Program-made: the position numbers and the translations under genes
Assembly: GCA_020723405.1 (NCBI GenBank)
Contig: DYIY01000015.1
Coordinates: 25,039 to 68,117 of the forward strand
Reading direction: 5' to 3'
Origin: Thiobacillus denitrificans
GTDB lineage: Bacteria > Pseudomonadota > Gammaproteobacteria > Burkholderiales > Thiobacillaceae
Length of the DNA stretch: 43,079 bases
Shown: one piece after another, positions 6,143 through 15,219 of the stretch
Position numbering within the stretch: the stretch's first letter is position 1
How the letters are laid out: the number at the start of each line of letters is the position of its first letter
Notes under the pieces: generated by a model
Database searches by the model: none
The model's input: only the letters and a program-made list of their open reading frames with translations
What the model was told of the DNA's origin: nothing

Positions 6143-7671
6143 TGCAGCCACCCTCCCTCTGTCATGACCTTGTCCAGCCGATCCTCGGCTTCCCGGCAAC
6201 GGGCCAGCGCTTCCTTGAACGCGGCGATGGCCTCTAGCAGCGGGGGAATATCTTCCTGCAAGGGCGGCAACACGTAGCGGGAGATGTTGAGGGTCCAGTC
6301 CTCGGACTTGATCTCGTCGATGCCGACGATGCGCACGGCGTCCGGCACATCCTCGAATTTCTCGAACCAGTTCTGGATTTCCTGGGTGTGTTCAGGCTCA
6401 AGGTAGTTTTGCGCCCTGCCCCGGCGGAAAAGGCGTGAGGCGTCGGCGATCAGGACACGGCTTTGCCGCTGGGCGGGTTTTCGCTTGCGCAGGACCAGGA
6501 TGCAGGCGGCCAAGCCGGTGCCGTAGAACAGATTGGGGGCGAGGCCGATCACCGCTTCGATGAGGTCCATCTCCAACAGCTTCTGACGGATACCTCCCTC
6601 CGCGCCCTTGCGGAACAGCGCGCCCTGAGGGAGCACCACGGCCATGCGTCCGCTAACCCCGGCCATGGACTTGACCATGTGCTGCACCCAGGCAAAGTCG
6701 CCGCTGCTGGAAGGCGGCAGGCCGGCGAAGTTGCGGCCGAAGGAGTCGTTGACCCACATCTCCTCACCCCATTTCTCCAGGGAGAACGGGGGGTTGGCGA
6801 TGACGCAGTCGAACTGGGCGAGACGGTCGACCTCGAAGAAGGCCGGATTGCGCAGGGTGTCGCCACGTACGATCTGGAAGTCCTCGATGCCGTGCAGGAA
6901 CAGGTTCATGCGGGCGATGGACGAGGTGGTGAGATTCTTTTCCTGACCATAGAGCCGGCCCCACAGCCGCTTTACGTCGCCGTGCCGATCCTTCACGTGC
7001 TGGACGGCGGCGAGCAGCATGCCGCCGGTGCCGCAGGCGGGGTCGTAGATAGTCTCGCTCTCCCTAGGGTCGAGCATGTCGATCATCAGCCGAACCACGC
7101 TGCGCGGGGTATAGAACTCGCCGGCCTTCTTGTTGGTGGCGTCGGCGAACTTCTTGATCAGGTATTCGTAGGCGTCACCCAGCACGTCCGAGGTGATGTT
7201 CTTGTTGCCGAAGGAAATGCGCGAGAAATGCTCAATTAAATCCTTGAGCAGAGCATCGGAAAGCCGGTCCTTGTTGGTCCACTGGGCATCACCGAAGACG
7301 CCATACAGGGTGTCCGGGTTGGCCTTCTCGATTTCCCGCATGGCGCGCTGGAGGGCATTGCCGACGTTGGTCGCTACGGCGCGAACATCGTTCCAGTGGC
7401 AGTCATCCGGAATCTGAAAGCGATGGGATTCGGGAAACCACGCCAGTGCTTCGTCACCGGTATCGTCGACAATGTCGTCGTATTCCTCGTCCCAGACATC
7501 GCATATCCGCTTGAAGAACAGCAGAGGGAAGATATAAGTCTTGAAATCGGCAGCATCCACCGGGCCGCGCAGAATATTGGCGGACTCCCAGAGGTGAGAT
7601 TCAAGATGCTTGAGTGAGATGGCTTGGGCGGACAAGTGTTTATCTATTGTTATTTCACACGTGGATGGCAT
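6139..7671 (-). CDS. hsdM: Type I DNA methyltransferase subunit M with NPPF motif (predicted m6A)
   Basis: From the ATG at 7671 the protein has 510 residues. It shows the HsdM N-terminal helical domain (LESHLWESANILRGPVDAAD), SAM-binding motif DPACGTGGM at about residues 209-217, and catalytic motif IV NPPF at about 291-294, the normal adenine-N6 form. An upstream ATG at 7704 is possible, but the residues it adds do not look like HsdM. It is the first gene of the leftward hsd block and diverges from the small membrane-protein gene at 7763, so the promoter lies in the roughly 90 bases between them. The next gene starts inside its stop codon (ATGA). With the second, NPPY-type HsdM it probably forms an M1M2S heteromer. 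Confidence 0.93.
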   Translation of the reverse strand: MPSTCEITIDKHLSAQAISLKHLESHLWESANILRGPVDAADFKTYIFPLLFFKRICDVWDEEYDDIVDDTGDEALAWFPESHRFQIPDDCHWNDVRAVATNVGNALQRAMREIEKANPDTLYGVFGDAQWTNKDRLSDALLKDLIEHFSRISFGNKNITSDVLGDAYEYLIKKFADATNKKAGEFYTPRSVVRLMIDMLDPRESETIYDPACGTGGMLLAAVQHVKDRHGDVKRLWGRLYGQEKNLTTSSIARMNLFLHGIEDFQIVRGDTLRNPAFFEVDRLAQFDCVIANPPFSLEKWGEEMWVNDSFGRNFAGLPPSSSGDFAWVQHMVKSMAGVSGRMAVVLPQGALFRKGAEGGIRQKLLEMDLIEAVIGLAPNLFYGTGLAACILVLRKRKPAQRQSRVLIADASRLFRRGRAQNYLEPEHTQEIQNWFEKFEDVPDAVRIVGIDEIKSEDWTLNISRYVLPPLQEDIPPLLEAIAAFKEALARCREAEDRLDKVMTEGGWLQ

Positions 7672-7762
7672 TCTCGCACCAACATGGCTCGAAATATGCA
7701 CCAAAGTGGCCTATACAAACCTGTGAATAGGCACATTCGAGCGGCAAAAACCGTAACAGAAA

Positions 7763-8176
7763 ATGGACATGAAAACTGATCTGATGATTGCAATTGGCCA
7801 GGTATTTCGTCGCCGCTGGACGCTGCCGATTCTGGTGGCCTGTGCCTGGACCGCCATCGTGACCCTCTATGTCCTCGTTGGACTACGACCCCACGGTTAT
7901 ATCGGTAACGAGACCGGGGCCCTTTGGACTTGGCTGGGTTGGATGGCGGGTGGCGGCATTTTACTGGCCTGGGTGATGCGGAAGTTCCTGTTCGACACTT
8001 CATCCTGGCAACGGACTCGAATGGGTAGATTGCGCGCACACGCTCAGGCGAGTGGTGATGTGGTGATAGATGCGTCGGCGCAAGGGCATGCCGACAACCG
8101 TGAAGAATGCGGCCTTCGGATGGGCGTCGCCGGCTTCGGCTATTACTGCGGTGCGGTCAAGACCGACGACGATTGA
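7763..8176 (+). CDS. Small membrane protein, unknown function
   Basis: The 137-residue product has two hydrophobic segments, at about residues 21-41 (LPILVACAWTAIVTLYVLVG) and 53-70 (ALWTWLGWMAGGGILLAW). A basic loop and a polar tail of about 65 residues follow, ending GYYCGAVKTDDD. I do not recognise a family. It is convergent with traG, whose stop lies 8 bases away, and diverges from hsdM. ATG at 7763 (MDMKTD) and at 7769 are both possible starts; neither has a strong ribosome-binding site. Its position at the distal end of the transfer operon suggests it belongs to the mobile element. Confidence 0.6.
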   Translation: MDMKTDLMIAIGQVFRRRWTLPILVACAWTAIVTLYVLVGLRPHGYIGNETGALWTWLGWMAGGGILLAWVMRKFLFDTSSWQRTRMGRLRAHAQASGDVVIDASAQGHADNREECGLRMGVAGFGYYCGAVKTDDD

Positions 8177-8184
8177 TCGTAGTC

Positions 8185-11100
8185 TCAGTCCCTGTCCTTG
8201 ATGGTTTTTGACCGGGCCTCGATGAACTCCGCCACGCCTTTGATCTGACGTTCGCTGGGCTGCAGCGTGCCGCCCAAGTGCTCGATCTGGGCACGGACGG
8301 TGGGATCGGTTGCAGCCAGTTGATGGATACGATCCATAACCTCCTCCGGGCTCTTGGGAGCCATGATGCCCAGGGCGGTTCGCAGTGGAGCCAGCGGGCC
8401 GTGTTCATCCTTGACCGCCTGGCTAGCCAGGATAGCGACGCCAGCCTGGTATTGCTGCCCTGCCTTGCTGGCCTGGTACTGGCTGAATGCAGCCTGCTCA
8501 TCGGCGCTCACCCGGGCGATGGCGGGTTTGAGATCGGGGGTTGATTCGGGCGATGCCGGTTGCCGCCCTTGCACATACTGCTCGTGGGCGGCATGCCGGG
8601 TGTCCAGCTCCGACCATCCCTCGGTCAGCAGCCTGTTGCGGTCCCCGACCCCTTGTGCGAAGACGTCGTCCGCTGCGCGGGGTGGAGCGATGGTGCCGTC
8701 CTGGGTGATGTTGGCCTGGCCTTCGCCGCTGGCCTCCCACACGGCGCGGGCCTCGTTAACCAGGGTACGGAACCTGGCGGGATCGGTCTGGCGAATGTCG
8801 GCCAGGGCGGCGGCGCCGATGCCCTGGCCGGCCGCGTAGGCCTGCACCCAGGTGTCCAGGTCGTGGCGTGCCTGGTCCTGGGCGGAACGGCCCAGTTCAC
8901 GGCCCTGCGTGGCGCTGTCGCGCAGCGCCCCCTCCATGCTCCTCGCCTCCTGCACCGTGAAGCCCCGGTCCAGACGCGCGCTGAAGTCCTCGGCCGCCGA
9001 TCTCACGCCTCGATCGCCGGACTGCGCCGAGACGGAACGGGAGGCCTGACGTAACACCTCGGCCGCTTGTTCCCGGTTGAATCCGAAACGATTGTTGGCC
9101 CCGGTGGCCGCGGTATAGGCCAGCTCCGCCACGCCGGCGGCGTCGATGCCGATCCCGGCCTTCGGACCAAATGCGCCTTTCTCGCCCAAGGTAGTGACTG
9201 GCTCGGGCTGCATGCCGGCTGGCAGCCCCGGAACGAGGCTGGTTCCACCCGGCTTCGTCGCAAGGTTGGGATTGTGGGTTTGGCTCCGGCCGCCGACCGT
9301 CCCGGCCTGGGCGTCGAAACCGGCGCCGCTCTTGAAAGCGGCTTGTTCCTTCTGGGCGGTCCGTTCCTCGGCACGGCTTTCCGTACCCGCCTGCCCCTGG
9401 CTACCCGCCCCCCAGCTCTGGCCATACCCGGACCGGGTTTGCCAATCCCGATTCACCGCCTGGGTCAGCTCGCGCATGAAGCGGGCACTGTCCGACTCGC
9501 TGTAGTGACTGCCGTCGGCCTTGGTGACACTGCCGCTATACACCTGCCCGGCGGTGGCGCCGTGTTCGCTGCGGTTGGTGTTCGCCGTACCGGTGCCGGC
9601 GCTGGCGGACAACACACCGCCCAGACTGGAAGGAGTGGCCTGGACCACCGGCATGCCGGTGGCGATCGTATCCGCGTCCTGGCGCACCGAACCGGTGGCC
9701 TTGGTGGTTTCGCGCAGGCTCGGGTCCGTATGCCGGTAGCCGCCCGCTGCCCCACTATCGATGCTCGGCCGGGTGCTCCAGCTGTTGGCCGTCGAGGTAC
9801 GGGCCGCAAAGGTGTCGTATCGGACATTGCCCATGCCCAGGTTGCCCAGTCCTGCCTCGCCGCCAGCCTTCTGGGCAGCGCTGGTGGCCGGGGCCATGAG
9901 CTGGCTGGCTAGGCCGGACATGGCCACCTCGCCACCCTTGAGGATGGCGTAGGCCATCACCGGGATGAGGAGCGAGAACATCCCCGCCACCGCCTCATCC
10001 CGCAGCAGGGTGTCCTCGATGTTGATGCTGTTGAGCAAGCTGAGGCCCGGCCCAGCCGGCACGCCCGCCAGGCCGCCGATCAGGCCCGACGAGACCCCGG
10101 GCGCGGCGGCCAGATGGGCGACGTATGACGTGACCGCATACAGTACCGGCCACAGCTCGATCCACACCATGGCCATGACGTAGGACTTGAGCACGACTCC
10201 GCCCTTGTGGCCGGCCATCAGCACCAGGATCAGCACGATGGGGAAGATGGCGATGACGATGATCTGCACCACGTTGCGTATCTTGGGCAGGGCACCTTCC
10301 GCTACCGCCGCCATGGTCAGGTAGGCGGAATTGGCGGAGGCCTGGGCCTGGCTCTGGGCGATGGCCAGTTGGGCGGCCGAGGTGTTCTCCACGGCGGCGG
10401 CCAGGGAGCCGGGTGCGTCGCGCCAGAAGTTGACCATGATGGCCTGGCGCACGAAGTCGAGGGAAGTGGCCGTGGAGACCCGCATGAGCACATCAGCCGC
10501 CGCCGGAATCTGGGCCGCCAGCAACCCGTTGAGCGCGGCCGGCGCGGCGGTCATGGCCGCGTTGGGATTGATCAGCCGCGCCATGTCGAGGTGGGCGGCC
10601 TGCAATGCTGCGGGCAGCCGGGTATTGAGGTTGGTGTAGCCGTCCGGGCAGGTCATTGTGCCGCCATCGATCCACACAGCACGGGCAGGGTTGGTGTCGC
10701 CCATCTCTCCCCAGATGTCCTCGGTCTTCATGAGGGTCTCCAGGTTCTTGTAACCGGTGAGCAGATCGGGCGCCACGCAGGTCTTCACATACTCCATGAG
10801 GTCGTTGTTGAAACCCACGTCCAGCAGGTGCGAGGCCATGGCGCCGCGGAGAATGCGGCTGCCGAACAGCATGCCGTTGCCGGTGAAGCGCACTTCCTGG
10901 GGCAGAGCGAAGACCGTCTCGAAACTGCGGGTGAGCCAGTCGCCCGTCTTGCTCGTGGCATGGGCGAAGAAGGCCAGGCCCAGGGGCACGTTGGCCACCA
11001 CCCTGGGCGCGCCCGCCGCGGCGGTGCGGTCGACGATGAGCACGTCGTCCTTGGGCAGGAACAGCACCCCGTAGAAGAAGGTGAGGAAGAAGATCCACAC

Positions 11101-11274
11101 CATGGGCTCTTCCGCCCGCAGCCGGGCCACGGCCGTGCCCATGACCACGATGAAGCCCAGCAGGACCAGGGTGAAGGTGAGGGTGGCGTAGGCGCTGGCG
11201 TTGGAGATGGCGGCCACCCCATTGAAGATGGCCTCCAGTTGCTCCGTGTTCCAGTAGGCATAGACCTCCCACAT
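8185..11274 (-). CDS. traG: Conjugal transfer protein TraG, mating-pair stabilisation
   Basis: This 1029-residue protein has the TraG layout. Membrane segments occur near residues 33-52, about 335-353 and about 361-387, with further hydrophobic stretches to about 455 (including GMFSLLIPVMAYAILKGGEV). A long Gly/Ser/Ala/Gln-rich hydrophilic C-terminal domain of over 500 residues follows. In F-type systems the N-terminal part of TraG acts in pilus assembly and the periplasmic C-terminal part in mating-pair stabilisation and entry exclusion. It is the last gene of the tra operon, directly after traH, with only 10 bases between them. Its length is in the usual range for the family and no frameshift is visible. 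Confidence 0.93.
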   Translation of the reverse strand: MWEVYAYWNTEQLEAIFNGVAAISNASAYATLTFTLVLLGFIVVMGTAVARLRAEEPMVWIFFLTFFYGVLFLPKDDVLIVDRTAAAGAPRVVANVPLGLAFFAHATSKTGDWLTRSFETVFALPQEVRFTGNGMLFGSRILRGAMASHLLDVGFNNDLMEYVKTCVAPDLLTGYKNLETLMKTEDIWGEMGDTNPARAVWIDGGTMTCPDGYTNLNTRLPAALQAAHLDMARLINPNAAMTAAPAALNGLLAAQIPAAADVLMRVSTATSLDFVRQAIMVNFWRDAPGSLAAAVENTSAAQLAIAQSQAQASANSAYLTMAAVAEGALPKIRNVVQIIVIAIFPIVLILVLMAGHKGGVVLKSYVMAMVWIELWPVLYAVTSYVAHLAAAPGVSSGLIGGLAGVPAGPGLSLLNSINIEDTLLRDEAVAGMFSLLIPVMAYAILKGGEVAMSGLASQLMAPATSAAQKAGGEAGLGNLGMGNVRYDTFAARTSTANSWSTRPSIDSGAAGGYRHTDPSLRETTKATGSVRQDADTIATGMPVVQATPSSLGGVLSASAGTGTANTNRSEHGATAGQVYSGSVTKADGSHYSESDSARFMRELTQAVNRDWQTRSGYGQSWGAGSQGQAGTESRAEERTAQKEQAAFKSGAGFDAQAGTVGGRSQTHNPNLATKPGGTSLVPGLPAGMQPEPVTTLGEKGAFGPKAGIGIDAAGVAELAYTAATGANNRFGFNREQAAEVLRQASRSVSAQSGDRGVRSAAEDFSARLDRGFTVQEARSMEGALRDSATQGRELGRSAQDQARHDLDTWVQAYAAGQGIGAAALADIRQTDPARFRTLVNEARAVWEASGEGQANITQDGTIAPPRAADDVFAQGVGDRNRLLTEGWSELDTRHAAHEQYVQGRQPASPESTPDLKPAIARVSADEQAAFSQYQASKAGQQYQAGVAILASQAVKDEHGPLAPLRTALGIMAPKSPEEVMDRIHQLAATDPTVRAQIEHLGGTLQPSERQIKGVAEFIEARSKTIKDRD

Positions 11275-11284
11275 CGCCGGTGCC

Positions 11285-12736
11285 TCACTTCATCTTGCGC
11301 AGGGCGTGGGCGAAGCGCAGGTTGGCGGCCACGCTGTCGGACAGGTTGCCGAACAGGGATTTCTCCAGGAACTGGATTTCCGCCATCAGGTTGTAGATGC
11401 CGGAGGCCTTGGCCGTGAGCACGGCCTTCTCGCTGTAGACGCTGCGGCGCCAGTCCCTGGCCTTGTCGATGAGGATGCGCAATTCCCTGGCTTCGGCCTC
11501 GGTGGCCACCTTGGAGCGGGTCTCCAGGGCCTTCTCCACCTCGTCGAGCGCCTTGAGCATGAAGGTGGCGGCCAGTTCCGCGCCGATCACATCGGCGTTC
11601 TTGACGATCTGTTCGTGGGCCACCGACTCCGTGGGCAGGGAAGCGGCGCTGGCCAGGATCTTGTACACCGGCACGCTGGTGGCGTTGATGAAGTCGATCT
11701 CGCCGGCATTGAGCGCCGGCCCCCGGTCGCGGATCTTCTCGTAGATGGCGAGCATGTGGTCGTAGGCGATCTTGGAGAAGGGCTCGCTCTCGAAGGCCTC
11801 GGTGCCCAGTACCGTGCACTCGTCGGGGCCGTTGCCGTCGTTGCAGGTGAAGATCTGGGGCTTGGCGTTGGCATCGCTGCCGTCCACGTTGCCCAGCAGG
11901 CGCTTGAAGCTGATCACGGGCTCGTAGAACCCCGGGTCCGGGGTGCCGTCGTCGTGTTTCCGCACCACCACCGCGCCCAAGGCGGACATGACCATGCGCC
12001 GCTCCTTCTCGTTGAGGTAGCCGGACAGGCTGCCTTTGCTGAGCGCCCGCCAGACCAGGTTCCCTTCCACCAGGATATTGGCCAGTTCCGGTTGGCTGGC
12101 CTTGAGCGCATCGGCCTTGGCGGCCACCTGGCCGCTGTCCCCGAACAGCTTGGTGCGCACCTGGGACCAGTCGTCGTAGAGGCCGGCGGCGGCCGCGCCC
12201 AGGCCGGTGTTCACCTTGTTGGCCTCCATCCACTTCTCCACGCCGCTGGCGGCCATCAGGCCCTTGGCCGCCTCGCAGGAGTTGATGCCCATGGCGTTGA
12301 CGTCCTGGGCGATCTTGTTGAGGTACTTGATGGCCTCCATGATGTCCGGCGCCATGGATTGCAGCGCTGTCATGAAAAACAACCCCAGGGCGTTCTGGCC
12401 GATGTTGCGCAGCATGGCCACGAACTGGTCCACATTGATGAAGGAGAAGGCCCCGGCGAAGGCGTCGATGCCGCCGCAGCCGCCCCGCAGCGAGGGCGCC
12501 GCCGCGGACAGCAACTGGTAGTTGCGGCTGGGGGTGCGCAGGAACAGGCTGCCGCCGGTATAGAGGTTCATGGCCTGCCCCTCGTAGGCGGCGGGACCGG
12601 ACACGTTGTTGTAGGCGGAAACCGAGTTGTAGAAATCCTCCAGCCCTCCGCCCGTGGCGGCGGGGGCGGCCAGCCCCAGGGTCAGCAGACAGGCGAGGGT
12701 GAGCCGGTTCAATCGCGGGATAGATGGACGGGTCAT
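11285..12736 (-). CDS. traH: Conjugal transfer pilus assembly protein TraH
   Basis: The 483-residue protein starts with a signal peptide (hydrophobic core LTLACLLTLGLAAPAAT) and continues into the TraH family sequence. This includes GGCGGIDAFAGAFSFINVDQ and FFMTALQSMAPDIMEAIKYL, followed by a long helical C-terminal half. TraH is a periplasmic/outer-membrane-associated component that works with TraF, TraW, TraU and TrbI in F-pilus extension and retraction. It lies between traF and traG, the standard order. The length is close to that of known TraH proteins. Confidence 0.94.
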   Translation of the reverse strand: MTRPSIPRLNRLTLACLLTLGLAAPAATGGGLEDFYNSVSAYNNVSGPAAYEGQAMNLYTGGSLFLRTPSRNYQLLSAAAPSLRGGCGGIDAFAGAFSFINVDQFVAMLRNIGQNALGLFFMTALQSMAPDIMEAIKYLNKIAQDVNAMGINSCEAAKGLMAASGVEKWMEANKVNTGLGAAAAGLYDDWSQVRTKLFGDSGQVAAKADALKASQPELANILVEGNLVWRALSKGSLSGYLNEKERRMVMSALGAVVVRKHDDGTPDPGFYEPVISFKRLLGNVDGSDANAKPQIFTCNDGNGPDECTVLGTEAFESEPFSKIAYDHMLAIYEKIRDRGPALNAGEIDFINATSVPVYKILASAASLPTESVAHEQIVKNADVIGAELAATFMLKALDEVEKALETRSKVATEAEARELRILIDKARDWRRSVYSEKAVLTAKASGIYNLMAEIQFLEKSLFGNLSDSVAANLRFAHALRKMK

Positions 12737-12746
12737 GGCGTATTCC

Positions 12747-13565
12747 TCAAAAACTGTCCCCCGGCCGGGTCCGGGTCAGCACATGGATGCGCTGGACGAT
12801 CTCATCCGCCGAGAGCATCCCCTGGCCCAGGGGAATGGGTACGTTGCCGGTGGTGGCGTCACGGGGCATCAGATACAGAGCGGGCACGGTGGAGACTCCA
12901 AGCAGCCGGGCGATCCCGTTATCCGGCCGGGGCGAGGGATAGCCGGGCAGCCCGCCCCCATCCAGGCTGATCGGGAAAACCTCCACCCCGTAGGCCGATT
13001 CCAGATACTTGAGCACCGGCGCCAGCTGATGGCAGTAGGGACAGTCGCCACGCAGGAAGAAGTAGAGCCCATGGCTGCGCATGGCCTCCGTGACCGCCGC
13101 CCCCTCGTCGGCCTGGCGTTGAGTTTTCCAGTTCTGGATGGCGGCATTGTGGGTGGGCCGGCGCAGGCTGTAATCGAGCTCGGGACTGGCCCAGACCACC
13201 CGCCGGGCCACGTCGGCGAACACCGCCCCCTTCTCCATGACGAACTGCTGCGCATCCAGGAAACGGCGCACGTTCTCGGGCGTGGGGGTCATCACCGCCA
13301 CCTCCTTGAGCCGGTCCAGTTCTTCCCGGATCGCGCGGACGCTCTTCAGCGCCCGGATATCGCGTGGCTTCGGCTTGTCCGTTGCCGGTTTGCTTTCCGG
13401 CGGGAGGGGTGGATCCGGGGGATACCATTGGTAGGCGCGCTCGGGATCGCTCCAGATGGAGCTTTCCCACCAGGGGGCAGGAAAATTCCCTTCATCCGCC
13501 TGGGCGCCCATGGCCAATGTCCACAAAAGCACCACAAGACCCCATCCAATCCTGGCAGTCCTCAT
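12747..13565 (-). CDS. traF: Conjugal transfer protein TraF, thioredoxin-fold pilus assembly factor
   Basis: The 272-residue product has an N-terminal signal peptide (IGWGLVVLLWTLAMGAQA) and a C-terminal thioredoxin-like domain with the redox motif CPYC at residues 175-178 in FLRGDCPYCHQLAPVL. A cis-proline-type segment, VSTVPALYL, occurs near residue 230. TraF of the F plasmid lacks the CxxC pair, but many relatives on IncA/C- and SXT-type elements retain it, so this copy may be an active periplasmic thiol oxidoreductase serving the cysteine-rich TraN, TraU and TraH proteins. Its ATG overlaps the stop of the preceding gene as ATGA. Confidence 0.92.
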   Translation of the reverse strand: MRTARIGWGLVVLLWTLAMGAQADEGNFPAPWWESSIWSDPERAYQWYPPDPPLPPESKPATDKPKPRDIRALKSVRAIREELDRLKEVAVMTPTPENVRRFLDAQQFVMEKGAVFADVARRVVWASPELDYSLRRPTHNAAIQNWKTQRQADEGAAVTEAMRSHGLYFFLRGDCPYCHQLAPVLKYLESAYGVEVFPISLDGGGLPGYPSPRPDNGIARLLGVSTVPALYLMPRDATTGNVPIPLGQGMLSADEIVQRIHVLTRTRPGDSF

Positions 13566-13951
13566 GGTTGGCCTCCTGGTTCAACAGGCAAGGCGCCATC
13601 ACTGGAAGCGGGCGGTCGTCCCCCCTCGCACCAGTTGAGGGCGAACTCCGTATGACGATCCCTGGGCGTGGTTTCATTGGGCGGGATCACCTGGCGCTGG
13701 TCGAAGCTCACCTTCAGCCGGGCACACCCCGGATCCCTCAGCCGATGGAGCCGATGCACCGAAACCCGCACCGGCTGCTCGATCACCTGCTCTCGCATTC
13801 GCGCGGCTACCTCACCCGCCAGGATCGTCGAGGCCTGGCCCACGATTCGCGCCCGCTCCATGAGTGGGGCCAATTCGCCCGACAGCTTCATGCCCTGGGA
13901 GGCTGCCAATACTGGCCAGAGCAGGATCAGGATGAAGTCGGCCCGCTTCAT
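13562..13951 (-). CDS. Small secreted protein of the tra operon
   Basis: The 129-residue product starts MKRADFILILLWPVLAASQG, a short signal peptide. The body contains helical ERARIVGQASTILAGEVAAR and a β-rich segment with SVHRLHRLRDPGCARLKVSF, ending in a proline-rich tail. The start is fixed by the ATGA overlap with the traN stop codon, and its stop overlaps traF in the same way. I do not recognise a named family. Position and export signal suggest a periplasmic accessory of the type-F secretion channel specific to this element family. Confidence 0.75.
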   Translation of the reverse strand: MKRADFILILLWPVLAASQGMKLSGELAPLMERARIVGQASTILAGEVAARMREQVIEQPVRVSVHRLHRLRDPGCARLKVSFDQRQVIPPNETTPRDRHTEFALNWCEGGRPPASSDGALPVEPGGQP

Positions 13952-15219
13952 GGATTGGCGGGGTAGTAACCCCGGGTGGGATCGCTGACGATCCGGTTCT
14001 GGATCGCGGTACTGATGGCCGAGGTGTCCAGGGACGTGGCCTGGATCTCGGCATAGAACTCGGTCAGGTCCATCTGGCCGAAATCCAGCGACTGCAACTG
14101 CTCCGAGGTGAAGCCCGAGCAATCGGGCGACTTGGCGCCGCCCCAGCTCTTGCCGATCTGGCCGCGTCCTTCCTCGTTGATGATCCTGGCGAGCCGGGAA
14201 TTGAAGCAGCAGTAGCTTTCCTTCTTGGTCACGCAGGCGCCCAGGAATTTGCTGGAGCAATAACTGCCCAGGTAGTGGCAGAGCTTGTTGCTCTTGCGCA
14301 TGGCCACCATCTGGTCGGACTCATCGCAGGACAGCAGGGCATCCAGGACGAACTGGATGGCGATGCTCACGGCAAAGCTCACCGGGTCGAAGGCCACCAC
14401 GAAGTTGCCGGTGTCGAGCAGGGTGATCGCCGAGGAGGACAGGGAAGCGGCGTTGAAGGTGCCGGTGAAGCCGTAGTAGCTGAAACTGGGATTGATGGAC
14501 AGGCCCGCGTCGGCGCCATAGAGCCCCTTCATCACCCAGTCCGCCGCGTCGCTGTTGAACAGGGCGTCGTACATGTAGGTGGAGCGGGCGTAGTCGTAGC
14601 CCATGCCGGCGGCCTCGGTCACCGCCTTGAAGGCCTGGGCGTTGGTCGGGGCGCCGCCGGATTTGGCCTTGCAGCAGTTCACCAGGCCGAACAGCTTGTG
14701 GGAGCACTTCCCGGCGCGGCCGTTGAACAGGGTGAGGGCGTCCTCATCGAGATACATCCCGGCTTCGCGCAGGGCCTCCATGGCGGTCACCACCTGGGCG
14801 AAGTCGGCATCGTTGGCATGGCCCGCATCGAAACAGTTGCCGTCCAGGCAGAAGGTCTGGGTGCCGCAATCGGCCACGGTCGAGGTCTCGGCCGGGGTCA
14901 CCACGCACTGGAAGCGGTTCTCGTAGTAGGAGCAGCCGGTGTCCGAGGTCTCCACACAGGTGGAGGAGATCTGCCCGCAGCCCCGATCGCGCAGTTCATC
15001 ACATTCGCTGGTGTCCATGGCGCCGGACAGGCAGGTGTAACGGGCCTCGTACTTCCAGCAGTCCCGATGGACCGGATAGCCGGAGATGGTCTTGGTGGAA
15101 GGCCCGTCGAGGCAGACCTCGGATAGCTGTTCACACTCGCTGGCCTGGGCCGTGACGGCCAGGCATGCCGGCAGCAGGAACATCAGCACGAACCTGAGCG
15201 CGCCCCCGATCCGGCTCAT
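13948..15219 (-). CDS. traN: TraN C-terminal half, mating-pair stabilisation protein (separate secreted protein)
   Basis: This 423-residue cysteine-rich protein has its own signal peptide (FVLMFLLPACLAVTAQA) and contains the diagnostic C-terminal TraN block: KKESYCCFNSRLARIINEEG, then IGKSWGGAKSPDCSGFTSEQ and LQSLDFGQMDLTEF. TraN is the outer-membrane protein of the donor that stabilises the mating pair by contacting recipient surface receptors. Known TraN proteins are normally single chains of about 600 to over 1000 residues. Here the gene begins inside the stop codon (ATGA) of another secreted cysteine-rich protein that looks like the N-terminal half. The two would have to meet in the periplasm or outer membrane, perhaps through disulfides. 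Confidence 0.88.
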   Translation of the reverse strand: MSRIGGALRFVLMFLLPACLAVTAQASECEQLSEVCLDGPSTKTISGYPVHRDCWKYEARYTCLSGAMDTSECDELRDRGCGQISSTCVETSDTGCSYYENRFQCVVTPAETSTVADCGTQTFCLDGNCFDAGHANDADFAQVVTAMEALREAGMYLDEDALTLFNGRAGKCSHKLFGLVNCCKAKSGGAPTNAQAFKAVTEAAGMGYDYARSTYMYDALFNSDAADWVMKGLYGADAGLSINPSFSYYGFTGTFNAASLSSSAITLLDTGNFVVAFDPVSFAVSIAIQFVLDALLSCDESDQMVAMRKSNKLCHYLGSYCSSKFLGACVTKKESYCCFNSRLARIINEEGRGQIGKSWGGAKSPDCSGFTSEQLQSLDFGQMDLTEFYAEIQATSLDTSAISTAIQNRIVSDPTRGYYPANP

